Shown one piece after another: positions 43,771 through 56,060 of a DNA stretch of 64,000 nucleotides (positions are counted from its first letter, which is position 1; each line of letters begins with the position of its first letter). Both the position numbers and the translations under genes were made by a program. Origin of the DNA: Anthoceros angustus (taxonomy: Eukaryota > Streptophyta > Anthocerotopsida > Anthocerotales > Anthocerotaceae); NCBI GenBank assembly GCA_010909165.1, contig MU008196.1, forward strand, positions 620,001 through 684,000. The letters run 5' to 3'. A model generated the notes under the pieces. The model worked only from the letters and a program-made list of their open reading frames with translations. It was not told the DNA's origin and made no database searches.

Positions 43771-43809
43771 TCTTCTCCACTTTCTCTTAATAAGAGAAAG
43801 TGGAGAAGA
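43771..43809. repeat. Perfect 19-bp palindrome with 1-nt centre
   Basis: TCTTCTCCACTTTCTCTTA (43771-43789) and its exact complement (43791-43809). It lies nine bases before the left end of the next element. Confidence 0.95.
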
Positions 43810-43817
43810 AAGTGGCG

Positions 43818-45432
43818 TCTGTTTAGAAAGGGGTTTCTCCTGTCAAAAGGGGTTTTGGAAAAAATCCCAACCCTATTTCACGGAACCGGTTGGTTTGGTT
43901 TTGTTGGTTTTGTAGGTGTTCATCCATCGGTTTCGGGCATTCTCGGCCTCCCACCACTGCCGAGTCATTTACACCTGGCGCCTTATACTCGTTCATGGCG
44001 ATTTAGTCGGTGTGATGAAGGGCGATGACCTCATTGTTCCATAATTTCGCCATGTCCGTAGTTTCGTGATTTTGTGTGGTTTTGTATGTTTTGTATACCG
44101 GGGCCTAGGCGCGCATAAGTGCGCCTAAACAACGCTTATGTGCAAACTTGTGCATGCACTGCAAAAAGAACGCTAAAATGATCTTCTAATGGGAAGCATG
44201 TCCTTTTGGCGGTCGAGGATGCCGAACTCCCACAAAATAACAAGTAGCGTACATCATGGAGGTTCACCTAGACCACTCTTATATACCTATCCTATGCCCT
44301 AATGCGACGAAGAACACCCTATCCCTTTTTATTCTTTACGGTGTTTAGTCTCTTTCGTGATGACCTAGTACCGGTTATCATCAAAACATGCTAGGGGCCC
44401 ACTGGGTGAACAAGTGCATGCACCAGGGGCAGGGGCCATACTGCGCACCACGGGCAAGGCCCGGTGTGCAGGGGCAGGAGGCACGGGCAGACTGGTGCAG
44501 TGCCAGCGCACTGTGCAAGGAGGCGCACACACAAGTGCACGCACCCAAGGTCAAGAAGGGCCTGGGAGCATGAACCCAAATGGTTCATGCCTCCTAGTGC
44601 ATTCCTGCACGGTTCATCCAAAGAAAAAGAGCAAAAGTCTAAAACCCTAAAACCCTAAAAATTACAAAAGTCCAGTTTTTGAGGCAAGTGCGCGACTTTT
44701 CTAAAATTTTGACAAATTTTTGCATTTTTGTATTTTTTGATATTTTTGTTGTTTTAAAGGGTTCCTTTCGACGCTTTCAACCTTTTTGTGCAGCACCCTA
44801 ATGTGGATATGTTCTTATCTTTACTTAACCCTCATCTTTTTCTAGTGGTTAAAACTTTGAACTAGTAGTGAGAACCTTTTGCATCTTTTGAATCTTGAGA
44901 CGCTTACGGGCCCGCCCAAGTGCGTACCATGCCACTCTCATTCTCGCACTAGGCGTGGATCAAGAGCATCAGGCCAAAGAAGATATTATTGTCCCAATGT
45001 CTAAGGAACAAAGTCCCGTGAAATTTTGAGCGAGAGTATAGTCATAGGATTGACTAGTATGAATGAAAGGTGCGCAAACAAGTTTGCACTGCACAATTAC
45101 AGAAGCCCTAAAAACTCTAAATGTTTAGATATCGCTCAACACCGCAATGATTGCCGATGTTGAGACTGCTTAAAGGCGCGCGATAAGTTTGCGCAATTTT
45201 GTGTCCAGTTTGAAAGAAAAAGCCGAACGAGAATGGGACTTTAGGTTTTGCCACGACTTGCAATCTACAATCTCAAATAACGTGTATCAAAACAATTATT
45301 CAAAGGTTGCGTAACATGTCTCAGCAGAGAAATATCAAAAAGCCCGATTATAGTGCGGATTTTTCAAGTGTAAGCAAAGGGTCCGCCAGTCTCAGGCAAA
45401 AGGGGTTTGTGGAGAAACCCTTTCTAAACAGA
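43818..45432. mobile_element. 1.6-kb terminal-inverted-repeat element, non-autonomous
   Basis: The left end TCTGTTTAGAAAGGGGTTTC and, inverted, the right end TCTGTTTAGAAAGGGTTTC match over about 22 bp with one base gap. Just inside each end is an inverted AAAAGGGG/CCCCTTTT pair. No transposase was found; the interior (44390-44660) has a GGGCAGG-rich stretch and AAACCCTAAAACCCTAA. No clear target duplication was found, so the superfamily is open. Confidence 0.6.
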
Positions 45433-45817
45433 GCTGTTTACCATCTTAATAACCTCGGCTTCGTCTCTCCTTTCACCTCTTCACTCTAGTTAATTGCTCC
45501 AAAGATGACACCCATTTTTTTATTGTTTCCCTCTTTGTGTTGCAACATGACTGGGACAATGAGCTCCCCTCTCCCACTAGTATTTTATTCTTCCCCTGTT
45601 GCTTTTCCTACATGGCAGTAATCAGGAACTCTATCTCTCTCCCTGTGGGTATCAATCTCTTTCCATCTTACCTCCTTTGCATAGCTATGAATTTGTAATC
45701 TACATTCCCTCTTCAATGCACACTTGTGTCCACACCTGGTTTTGTTTTTAAGCCCCATATACACAACTGAAACTCTTTTTATTACCTGATTATGTATAGT
45801 AGGATTCTAGATTATTT
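45433..45817. other. No gene seen
   Basis: Low-complexity CT-rich then AT-rich DNA upstream of the copia block. Confidence 0.4.
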
Positions 45818-48385
45818 ATATGTCTATCTATATATACGGTTGGCAGGCCGACTTGTTCTGTATAATCCTATATATATGACTGAAACACGTATTTATATAT
45901 GTATATATATTTTTATACTTATAATGAATACATATTCTTTATCTATAGGTACAAAATCATAGGTATCTAACCATGGCATAGTTATAAGTATAAACCTCAT
46001 ACATTAATATATACCCCATGTCATATACCAATCAAAACACCGATTACGCGACATGCATTCTTCCAACGCCCCTTGCTTTTTCCCAAAGTGCCTTTTCGCC
46101 ATGTATACGAACATGCGGCTGACGATGATCACCCTGCTCTTCCAAAGGTGACTGGTGACACTACACAGGATGACGAAACTGAAGCCAATGAAGAGCCTCC
46201 TCAAGTCCTACGTTGGTCTACTAGACACCGTCCTCCAAGGTCAGAGTGGAAAGAGCCTCCGTATGTTGCAGGTATTGCTGTAGAGGAACCACTTTTTCCA
46301 CCTGCTCATGTTTTTAGTGCTGTAGAATCATTAGGTGAACCTGCCACCTATAGAGAAGCTATTGAAGGGCCTGAATCTTCCTTTTGGCAGAAGGCTATTG
46401 AGTCTGAATATCAATCCCTCATTTCTCATAAAACTTGGGTTCTTGTAGATCTCCTCGGTCAGAAACCGCCTGTTTGTAAGTGGGTCTTCAAAAAAACTCA
46501 ATACATGGTAGTGTTGGTAGGTATAAGGCTCGTGGCAAAGGGATATAGTCAAGTAGCGGTTAGACTACAATGAAACATTTGCTTGTTAAGTCTACTTCCA
46601 TAAGAATACTCCTTGCCCTTGCCTCACTACAATCTCCTCGACATCGCTTAGACGTAAAACCGCTTTAATGGCACCTTAGATGAGGTCATCTACATGGCTC
46701 AACCTAAGGTTTTATTATAGACCCTAATAAAGTATGTCAACTTTTAAAACACTTTATGGTCTTAAATAAATTCCTGCATGGAATGAAGTGTTTCATGCAT
46801 TGCTCATAGAATTGGGTTTCACATGTTTGACGATAGCACAGATATATTTTATGGGATGACAATGATTTTATCATTTTAACTGCTTATGTGGATGATAATA
46901 TTTTATTTAGCACTTCACCAACTCTTATGGCAAGAATGAAAGATTTTTGGCGAGGTTTGATATGATTTGGGGTGCTTATCTTTTCTCTTGGCATTCAATT
47001 CCATTTTAACACGCGATAACACTATTGATATTCATCAAGAGCATTTTGTACATCAACTACTTAAGAGGTTCAAGATGGAGGATGCACGATCAAGAAGCAC
47101 ACCTATGTCTATCTATATATACTGTGTGCCGACTTGTTCTCAGATAATCCTATATATGACCTAAACACGTATTTATATATGTATATATATTTTTATACTT
47201 ATAATGAATACATATTCTTTATCTATAGGTACAAAATCATAGGTATCTAACCATGGCATAGTTATAAGTATAAACCTCATACATTAATATATACCTCATC
47301 ACATATACCACCAAACACTGCACATGCGCATTACGTTTCTTCCAACGTCCCCCTTTGCGCGTTTTTCCCAAAGCAGCCTTTCGCTTCGTATACGAACATG
47401 CGGCTGACGATGATCACCCTGCTCTTCCAAAGGTGACTGGTGACACTACACAGGATGACGAAACTGAAGCCAATGAAGAGCCTCCTCAAGTCCTACGTTG
47501 GTCTACTAGACACCGCCCTCCAAGGTCGAGTGGAAAGAGCCTCAAGGTGTGTATTGTCAGAGGAACCACTTTTTCCACCGCCATGTTTTAGTGTTGTAGA
47601 CTCATTAGGTGAACCCGCCACCTATAGAGAAGCTATTGAAGGGCCCAAGCTTCCTTTTGTAAGGCTATTGAGTCCGAATATCAATCTCTCATTTCTAATA
47701 AAACTTGGGTTCTTGTAGATCTCCTCCCGGTCAAACCGTTGCTTGTAAGTGGGTCTTCAAAAAACTCAATACAGATGGTAGTGTTGGTAGGTATAAGGCT
47801 CCCCTCGTGGCAAAGGGATATAGTCAAGTAGGGTTAGACTACAATGAAACATTTGCCCCTTGTTAAGTCTACTTCCATAAGAATACTCCTTGCCCTTGCT
47901 CACTACAATCTCGTACATCGCTTAGACGAAAAACTGCTTTTCTTAATGGCACCTTAGATGAGGTCATCTACATGGCTCAACCGAAGGTTTTATTATAGAC
48001 CCTAATAAAGTATGTCAACTTTTAAAACACTTTATGGTCTTAAAGTTGCATGGAATGAAGTGTTTCATGCATTGCTCATAGAATTGGGTTTCACATGTTT
48101 GACGCCGATAGCAACAGATATATTTTATGGGATGACAATGATTTTATCATTTTAACTGCTTATGTGGATGATAATATTTTATTTAGCACTTCACCAACTC
48201 TTATGGCAAGAATGAAAGCACTTTTGGCGAGGTTTGATATGACCGATTTGGGGCGCTTATCTTTTCTCTTGGCATTCAATTCCATTTTAACACTCGCGAT
48301 AACACTATTGATATTCATCAAGAGCATTTTGTACATCAACTACTTAAGAGGTTCAAGATGGAGGATGCACGATCAAGAAGCACAC
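45818..48385 (+). repeat. Tandem duplication of a 1.28-kb copia block
   Basis: 45818-47103 and 47104-48385 are direct repeats, both starting with TATGTCTATCTATATATA and both including an AT-rich leader and copia integrase-end/reverse-transcriptase sequence. The joint at 47104 shares TATGT with both parents. Confidence 0.88.
46073..47100 (+). pseudogene. Copia reverse transcriptase, copy 1 of the duplication
   Basis: 46073-46573 reads PQVLRWSTRHRPPRSEWKEP, then the RT start SLGEPATYREAIEGPESSFW, QKAIESEYQSLISHKTWVLV, CKWVFKKTQ and RLVAKGYSQ. After frame breaks come DVKTA-like and DEVIYMAQPK segments and the catalytic AYVDDNILF in another frame near 46890. This is the Ty1/copia RT order. Many indels; inactive. 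Confidence 0.85.
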
Positions 48386-49130
48386 CTATGTTCAGGTGAA
48401 AAGCTATCTAAGGAACAATGCCCGACAACAAGAAGAAAAGGCCGAGATGGCACTCAAGCTCACCGACAAGTCGCTGGTTGTTTAATCTATCTATCGTTGG
48501 ACTAGATTAGACATCACACGCGCTAGTAATGTAAGTCTTTTAGAGAACCACAGCTTGCCACATTAAAGAAGAAGAATTTTAGGTACCTCAAAGGAACAAA
48601 GATGCAAAAGGTTTACGCTTTTCTAAGCAAACCGATGGTTTGGCCTAATGTCCTTTGTGATGCCGATGGCTGGTGACCCACACTAGACGTAGTATTGCCC
48701 ATCGTATATTTTAGGTGGATCGCTTATCTCTTGGTCAAGTAAAAGCTCACTACTATTTGTCTTTCCTCTACCAATATGGTGCCAAGGACACAAGTCGCTA
48801 GAGAGGTTATTTGATTAGATCTTTCTTAAGTGGACTTAAGCAGCTTCATGAAGGACCAACTCAGCTTTGTGCGACAACCAATGGCCATTGCTTTATCAAG
48901 AATCCAGCTTTTCATGCTAGAAGTAAGCATATCGAGATTGCTCATCATTTTATAAGACAAGCAGGCGAAAGAGGTAATAGTGGACTATGTTGCCACTTTA
49001 AAATGTGGCTGACCTTTTGACAAAGTCTTTGCCAAAGTTGGTACATGAGAAACATACTTTGGCACTGGCTAATTTATACCGTGAGCAAAGCAGAATGTCA
49101 TTAGTTGATTTCTTTCATCCGGCTTGGTGA
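47355..49130 (+). pseudogene. Copia reverse transcriptase and RNase H, copy 2 and end of pol
   Basis: Repeats copy 1 and keeps the RT active site in a clean frame (48095-48390: DFIILTAYVDDNILFSTS). It continues past the duplication into the RNase H domain: LIRSFLSGLKQLHEGPTQLC, KNPAFHARSKHIEIAHHFIR, and the end of pol reading SLPKLVHEKHTLALANLY, with a stop near 49128. Frame breaks occur throughout. With the leader it is the 3' half of a copia element; no 3' LTR was delimited in the AT-rich DNA after 49130. Confidence 0.85.
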
Positions 49131-49415
49131 TTGGATGAAGCCTTATTGTGTTATGTGATCGCCACACTTGTCGGAACTCTTTTCTGCTTATATCGTGGGA
49201 GTACACTTTCTATTATGAAGTCAATTTTCAAGATATTTTCAAGCTTATCAATTAACTCCTAATTGCAACTAAGTGAGAGTAATGGAATATAGCTTATTTT
49301 GGAATAAATATGTGTTAAAACATAATAGTTATTTCAGTTACAATTAAATTAGGTTTAGTTTTATTATTCGTTAATTAATAACCATCAATAACCGTTTTTG
49401 TATAAGACCCTTTTT
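49131..49415. other. AT-rich tail after the copia pol end
   Basis: No gene. May contain the decayed 3' end of the preceding copia element. Confidence 0.35.
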
Positions 49416-49489
49416 TTGTGTGTAATTTGTATCATCTTACGATTCCAACTTGCTCTTGTCCCTCTTGCTTACCTCTCCCACGATCTTCA

Positions 49490-50465
49490 CACATGGCCAG
49501 CAACAGCCTGGACTTCATTTCCTCAATAACAAATCTGCTAGCAAAGAAGTTTAAGATGTCAGATCTTGGCCCTCTTCAAAGCTGCCTTGGTATTCACATT
49601 CAGCGAAATCGGGAGAAGAGGGTGCTTACCTCAACTTAGCCTAGATATCTCTTGGAGAGTGCAGAGCAGCTTGGACTCAAGGATGCAAAGGCTGCTGCCA
49701 CACCACTTCCAAGTGGGTTGAAGCTAAGTAGAGAGATGTCTCCTGTCACACAATCTGCGAAGGATGACATGAGGAATGTACCCTATCGACAGGGCATTGG
49801 CAAACTCATCTATGCTGCCAACACTACACGCCCTGAGGTAGCATTTTCCACAAGTGCATTGTTGCAGTATTTGGAAAATCCTGGACAGACCCACTGGACA
49901 TGTGTCAAAAGAGTCTTTAGATATATGAAGGGCACATCTAATAGAGGCATAGTATATGCACACAAGGAGGGTGTAGCACCGACTCGAGGTTTACACGCAC
50001 TTCGATTACGAGGACATCGAATAATACCCACTAGGCCGTTTCAGCTTTTAGCGGCCCTATTTGCTGGTCGAGTAAGGTAACAGCCAACAACAAGGCTCCT
50101 CAAGTATGCAAGCTGAAAGGTAGTGCTTAAAGAACTTGCAAAGGAGGTGATTTGAAGCCGCTCTTCTCGTAGCTTGGGATCCACCACCAACCCGCATCAC
50201 GATCAAAAATGCATAAACTGTGCTCAATATCGTTAGCGTAAAAATCGTGTTTCATTCAAGAAACCAAAACATGGAGCATCACCGATACGAGAACCTGCCG
50301 CGGTGCACAATTACTTTAGAATACGTCCCCACCAGGAAACCCATTAGATATTCTCACAAAAGCTCTAGGAAAGGAGCTACGAAAACATGTGAAGAGTTTA
50401 GGGCTAGGAGACTCCTCGGAGTTCCTAGGCCACAGCAAGTCCTCCTAAGCTCACATGGCTCTAGT
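49490..50465 (+). pseudogene. Second copia fragment: RT end and RNase H
   Basis: Reads KKFKMSDLGPLQSCLGIHIQ, YLLESAEQLGLKDAKAAATP, VPYRQGIGKLIYAANTTRPE, VAFSTSALLQYLENPGQTHW and VKRVFRYMKGTSNRGIVY, the conserved path from the RT thumb to RNase H in copia. It ends near 50460 with decayed KNRVFHSRNK and DILTKALGKELRKH segments. The N-terminal RT and integrase are missing. It differs in wording from the preceding copia, so it is a separate element. Confidence 0.85.
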
Positions 50466-50479
50466 AGCATGCACTAAAG

Positions 50480-50944
50480 CTATCAGAAGCATAGTCAGAG
50501 GAAACATATGTCTCTTTGGTGCGCATGGAAAGTGATCCATAGGTGGATGTTTCTGATGAGAATCACGCATAAAACACACTTGCAAAGAGCATTGTAGGAT
50601 TGCATTAATTATAATAGAAAGTACAATGCCTTAAATAGGCAGGGTGGTGGCAACCACTTATTGTTGCAACCATAAGTTGTTGTAACCATAAGTAGTTACA
50701 ACTATAAGTTGTTGTAACAACTAACAACTAACTACCTAAGCAACTAATCCTTGTCCTAGGTATTAAATAATGTTAATGAATAGTGCCCTAAACCTTGTGT
50801 ATTTCATCACTCCCACTCACTATGAAATAGGGGTGAAAACTAGCTTCAAAATGAGTCCTAATAGGCTAGTGGACTCCCACTAGGTAGGAAGTTAGAAGCT
50901 AATTCAGAAAAGCATAAAATATTAAGCTAATGAAATTGATTAAC
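50480..50944. other. Non-coding, possible LTR of the preceding copia
   Basis: Short tandem steps of AACCATAAGTTGTTGT near 50640-50720. No gene; LTR boundaries were not established. Confidence 0.35.
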
Positions 50945-53900
50945 CTAATTAAGAATGAACTAAAGAAATTTTGGTGAAACAAAATCGCTTTGAAAATAAA
51001 CTTAAGTGAATGTGCGGTGTATGTCCATCCCTCCCACCCCACGCACATATAATAAGGAGGGGAGGGGAGGGCATGGCGCTATAACCACCTTCCGCCTCCG
51101 CCGGCAATAAGGTGCTACGCATGAAGTGCGTGGGTAAGGAGCATCATGGCTGCGCGGCCGCACACGCAAGATGTTATAACACGCGCATTGCACACGCTGC
51201 CGCCCACAAGAGCTGCATGGGCGGATTGGCAGCAAGACACTTGAGAGTGCACGCTAATCTCTTGCAAATTGCTCCCAGAACCAAGAAATTTCAAAGGTTT
51301 GTCCCTCCGACCGCAATCGAGAAGGCAGCCTGTGAGGCTCCCACTTGGGAGGACGCCCTCACGATGATGGTGGTGCCATAAATTGCTGGTCCTAAGTGTG
51401 ATGCGCAGACGATTGGAGAATCACGCCTGGAAAGATTCCCCGAAGTCGGCGGAGCCATCCGATGCTCCATGGAGTGGTCGGCGGAACCACATGAAGCTGG
51501 TGGAAATGAAAAGAGCCAACTGGGCCGTTCAAAATTGCTCGAGAGGATGCAGACTCCGCCCGCCATCGCCGGTGTATACGCCATCTGGTCCTATGTATGC
51601 CCATTCATGTTTATCTCTCCTCCTCGCACTCGAGAATGATGATCCCGCAGAATAGAAGATCCAGCTCCCCATATTGTAGAAATAAGCACGATGAAAGGCA
51701 TTGTGAGGCACCATGAGATGAAGCCGAGGGCCCATCAAGGAAGCCCATCCTCGCAGCGGTGGTGCGCAGAGATATCGTGGCGTATGTTGAACACATCAAG
51801 AAATGGCCAAATATGCAAAAGTACGATGTCCTAGATCTGCTCTTAATATCGAAACAAAATCATTAATGTCGAAATAAATAGGATGCCGGATGTGCGGTGA
51901 TATGAAACAGAGGATGATGGAAATGGAAGCACAGGAGAGGATGGATAAAGGTATCCAAGAGAAAATTGGAAGAATAATCAAGGTGAGAGTAAGAAGAAGT
52001 GGTAAACTCAATATCAAAATTAAAGTTTTATGTGATAAGTGAAAACTAAAGCATGATTATTGTGATTAGGTAAGGAGAAGTGCGAGATATTAGAGGATTA
52101 GCTAGCTGTCCCTACGAGACCTAACAAGTGCTAGAAAGGACAAGTATGACATACCCGAGGTAGTATTGCCACCACTAAAATTCTAATTGAAAATGTTAAT
52201 CTATCCCGGGATATAGAGAATGCAGATACCGGAAGAATATGTATGCTTAGTGAAACGGGAATCCATATGGTGTGGATTGGTTATGAGCCATGTAAGGAGT
52301 ACAAGGGCCATGTGAAGCGCACATATTGTGAGTATGAAACAAAACTAAAAGTTAGTAAAAAGTATGTGAATTTTTAAAACTTAAATACTAAAAATTGATC
52401 AGGTTCAATGTGGGCACTCAGCGAGGAAGAGATGACATATGCAGAAGATTCTCTAGAGATAGATAATGAACTGAATTATTTAGACAAAATACTAGACCTC
52501 TAGAAAAATGAAGGTAGATTTAGGATGATTTGGGCTTGATGTCTAAGACCCCTAAACTCTTCATATATGCTTGCTATGTAAATCTCTTCCTACCTCACAC
52601 AACTATCCTCCTCCAAGGATGTTATGAGTTTGATGATCAAGTACTGTGAATAACTTCCATAACCTTAAGATACGAGGAATCGACACCATCGAACATCATA
52701 TTAGTTCATTTCGCATGGCAAGATCCCAACTTGAAGCTGCTTCCAATTCCAAACTCTACGAGTTATCGTGTTTTTTTGCATCGTGCTATCCTCCCTTCCA
52801 TCCTCCTATAGATCATTTGTGACACAACTCAAAATGTCAGGATTAAGAATGAACTAAAGAAATTTTGGTGAAACAAAATCGCTTGAAAATAAACTTAAGT
52901 GAATGTATATGTCCATCCCTCCCACCCCCGCACATATAATAAGGAGGGGAGGGGGGAGGGGAAGGCATGGCGATTCACATAACCACCTTCCGCCTCGCGC
53001 CCTGGGAATACTGATAGGCTATGGCGGCGAGGGAGTAGCATCCAGCCACGCAGACACGCCAGCAAGACGTTGCTGCACGCCGTTACTGTGCCACAAAGCA
53101 GTGGCATGGGCGTGGGATTGGCCGCGAGCACACTTGAGGAGAGTGCAGCGGCCAATCTCTTGCAAATTGCCTGCAACCAAGAAATTTCAAAGAAATTTGT
53201 CCCTCGACACACACTGCGGAGAAGGCAGCCTGTGAGGCTCCTACTTGGGAGGACGCCTGTGTATGATGGTGCTGCCACCGGCTGGTCCAAGTGTGATGCA
53301 GGCGGGCATTGGAGAAATCGCTTGCGGTGGAAAGATTCCTCGAAGTGGGCGGAGCCATGCGATGCTCGATGGAGTGGTCGATGGAACCAATATGAAGTCA
53401 GTGGAAATGAAAAGAGCCAGTTGCTCAAAATTGTCGAGAGGATGCAGACTCCGCCATCGCTTAGCCTCGCCATCTGGTCCTATGTGTATGCCCATTCATG
53501 TTTATCTCTCCTCCTCAGACTCGGAGAATGATGATCCTGCAGAGAATAGAAGATCCAGCTCCCCATATTGTAGAAATAAGCAGACGATGAATGCTGATTG
53601 TGAGGCACCAGTAGATGAAGCCGGGAGGGCCTACTGCGAAGGAAGCCCATCCTGGCAGGCACGTGTGGTGCGCAGAGATATCGTGGCAGATGTTGAACAC
53701 ACTGAAGAAATGGCCAAATATGCAGCTAGTACGATGTCCTAGATCTGTTCTTAATATCAGCAAACAACTTATTAATGTCGAAAATAAATAGGATGCTGGA
53801 TGTGCAGGATATGAACAGAGGATGATGGAAATGGAAGCACAGGAGAGGATGGATAAAGGGTATCCAAGAGAAAATTGGAAGAAAGAAAATAATCAAGGTG

Positions 53901-54755
53901 AGAGTAAGAAGAAGTGGTAACTCGAATATCAAAATTAAAGTTTTATGTGATAAGTGAAAACTAAAGCATGATTATTGTGATTAGGTAAGGAGAAGTGCGT
54001 GGGCATTAGAGGGATTAGGCTAGCTGTCCCTACGAGACCTAACAGTGCTAGAAAGGACAAGTATGACATACCCGAGGTAGTATTGCCAACAGCCACCCTA
54101 ATCGAAAATGTGTACCTAATCTATCCTGGGGATATAGAGAATGCAGATACCCCGGAAGAATATGTATGCTAGGAAACGGGAATCCATATGGTGTGGATTG
54201 GTTATGAGCCATGTAAGGAGTACAAGGGCCATGTGAAGCGCACATATTGTGAGTATGAAACAAAACTAAAAGTTAGTAAAAAGTATGTGAATTTTTAAAA
54301 CTTAAATAAATACTAAAATTGATCAGGTTCAATGTGGCACTCATGAGGAAGAGATGACATACGTAAGATTCTCTAGAGATAGATAATGAACTGAATTATT
54401 TAGACAAAATACTAGACCTCTCTAGAAAATGAAGGTAGATTTAGGATGATTTGGGCTTGATGTCTAAGACCCTAAACTCTTCATATATGCTTGCTATGTA
54501 ACTTTCCTACCTCACACAACTATCCTCCTCCAAGGATGTTATGAGTTTGATGATCAAGTACTGTGAATAACTTCCATAACCTTAAGATACGAGGGAATCT
54601 GACACCATCGAACATCATATTAGTTCATTTCGCATGGCAAGATCCCAACTTGAAGCTGCTTCCAATTCCAAACTCTACGAGTTATCGTGTTTTTTTGCAT
54701 CGTGCTATCCTCCCTTCCATCCTCCTATAGATCATTTGTGACACAACTCAAAATG
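50945..54755 (+). repeat. Tandem duplication of a 1.9-kb unit (array F)
   Basis: 50945-52840 and 52843-54755 are direct repeats beginning AAGAATGAACTAAAGAAATT. Each holds a unique ORF block followed by a gag-like block. The second runs on into a copia gag-protease region. Differences are mostly small deletions. Confidence 0.88.
52903..53742 (+). pseudogene. Unknown ORF in array F (second copy)
   Basis: Broken frames read ANLLQIACNQEISKKFVP, ACEAPTWEDACV-like, KIPRSGRSHAMLDGVVDGT, then RNKQTMNADCEAPVDEAGRA and VVRRDIVADVEHTEEMAKYA with a stop near 53740. The first copy (51112-51840) encodes the same blocks, with a better TAIEKAACEAPTWEDALTM. I recognise no domain. It precedes the copia gag in the same orientation and may be an extra element gene or captured sequence. 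Confidence 0.35.
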
Positions 54756-56060
54756 TTGTCTTGAAGAATAGAATATGAACAAGTATGGTACACGGATACT
54801 TTGGACATAAGTGTAAATGAGTTGATTGGAGCATTGATCACAGTGAGGAGGTCAAATCGACGCTCATGACTCCCGATCTAGCTGGGCAGAAGTGATGTAC
54901 CTAGAAGAGGCATCGAAGAGGTCGCTTGAGGCCGAAGAGGACCTCCTTCTATTAGGACTGCCAATTCCTCACCCAGCTTTCACAATGGAGCTTCTTCGTC
55001 TTCTTCCACACCTGCAAGAGGTATCAAGAAGACGGGCACTATTTGCAGTTGGTGCAGAATACCAAATCACATGGAGAAGGACTGCAGAAAGAAGAAGAGT
55101 GGTGAGCCAAGGAAAGAGGCATCACCAGGCGCAGCGCACATGTTGGCTGTGAAGAAACCCTCTTCATCAACTCCTTCATACGCACTTCACAAGAGCTTTC
55201 TGGCCTCATCCAAGCCTTCTAATCTTTACTAATACTTGGATAGTGGAGCTAACTCACACATCTGTCATAACAAAAACTCTTTTGAGTCTTATTCCCCAAT
55301 CACAGAACACCGGTTTGTTCTTTTGGGAGATGATCACAACCTCCAATAATTGGCCGTAGGTTCGAGTTGTCACGAAATATCGAGGATGTTCCCTACATGT
55401 GTCGACTTCCACTTATGTCATGTCCTTCATGTACCAGCCATGTGTAAAAATCTAGTCTTTGGCCTCTAGTTTGTGTCACGACCACTACTATACTATGGCG
55501 GCAAGTCACATTCCTTTTCGCGGATAGTTGTCTTATTTCTTTTTGTTCCAATGGAAAGTCACATGTCATGCGCCTTAGGGCAACAGGGGAGGATGGGCTA
55601 TATAGACTTTCAACCCAAGTGGGTCGCATGACACATTCCACAAATGTAAAGGCGTCCCACAATTCCACTCCCATCGTGAGCTCATACCATGTTATGGTAT
55701 TGTCGTCCTTAGTCATCCCAATAGCCAAAAATTAATACAAATGTCCTGGGCATGACACCTCCTATAGATCACCACACTTCCTCACATACAACACACCTTC
55801 CTTGGTGAGCCTTAATATTGTGCAAGCGACATCAAGCTCCTTTTCGTAACATCTCTCCTAGGGCTACATCACCTCGCAGCTTGTTCACATGCACATTTGT
55901 GGCCCTATCTCTACATACCTTCTTCGCGGTAGCGAGTATATTTTTGACCTTCATTGACGACTACTCCCGCTTCACTTACTTACTTATCCTCAATCACAAG
56001 GTGATACTTATCATTTTTGTATGGATTATATGGCCCGGGCGAGAGATTATCAGATAAGAA
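54500..56060 (+). pseudogene. Copia gag, protease and integrase start, broken
   Basis: After the gag core (SSKDVMSLMIKYC, then FRMARSQLEAASNSKL in shifted frames) comes a zinc knuckle, CSWCRIPNHMEKDC (Cx2Cx4Hx4C), at about 55040-55080. The protease turn YLDSGANSHICHNKNSFESY follows at 55235. The integrase core start is at 55950-56000 (FIDDYSRFTYLLILN). This is the Ty1/copia order gag-PR-IN. The sequence stops matching near 56060, before RT. Frame shifts and stops throughout. Confidence 0.82.

Noticed and set aside
43818-45432. PIF/Harbinger or hAT assignment for the inverted-repeat element
   Set aside because: TCTGTTTAG-type ends are suggestive, but no 3-bp or 8-bp target duplication and no transposase were found.
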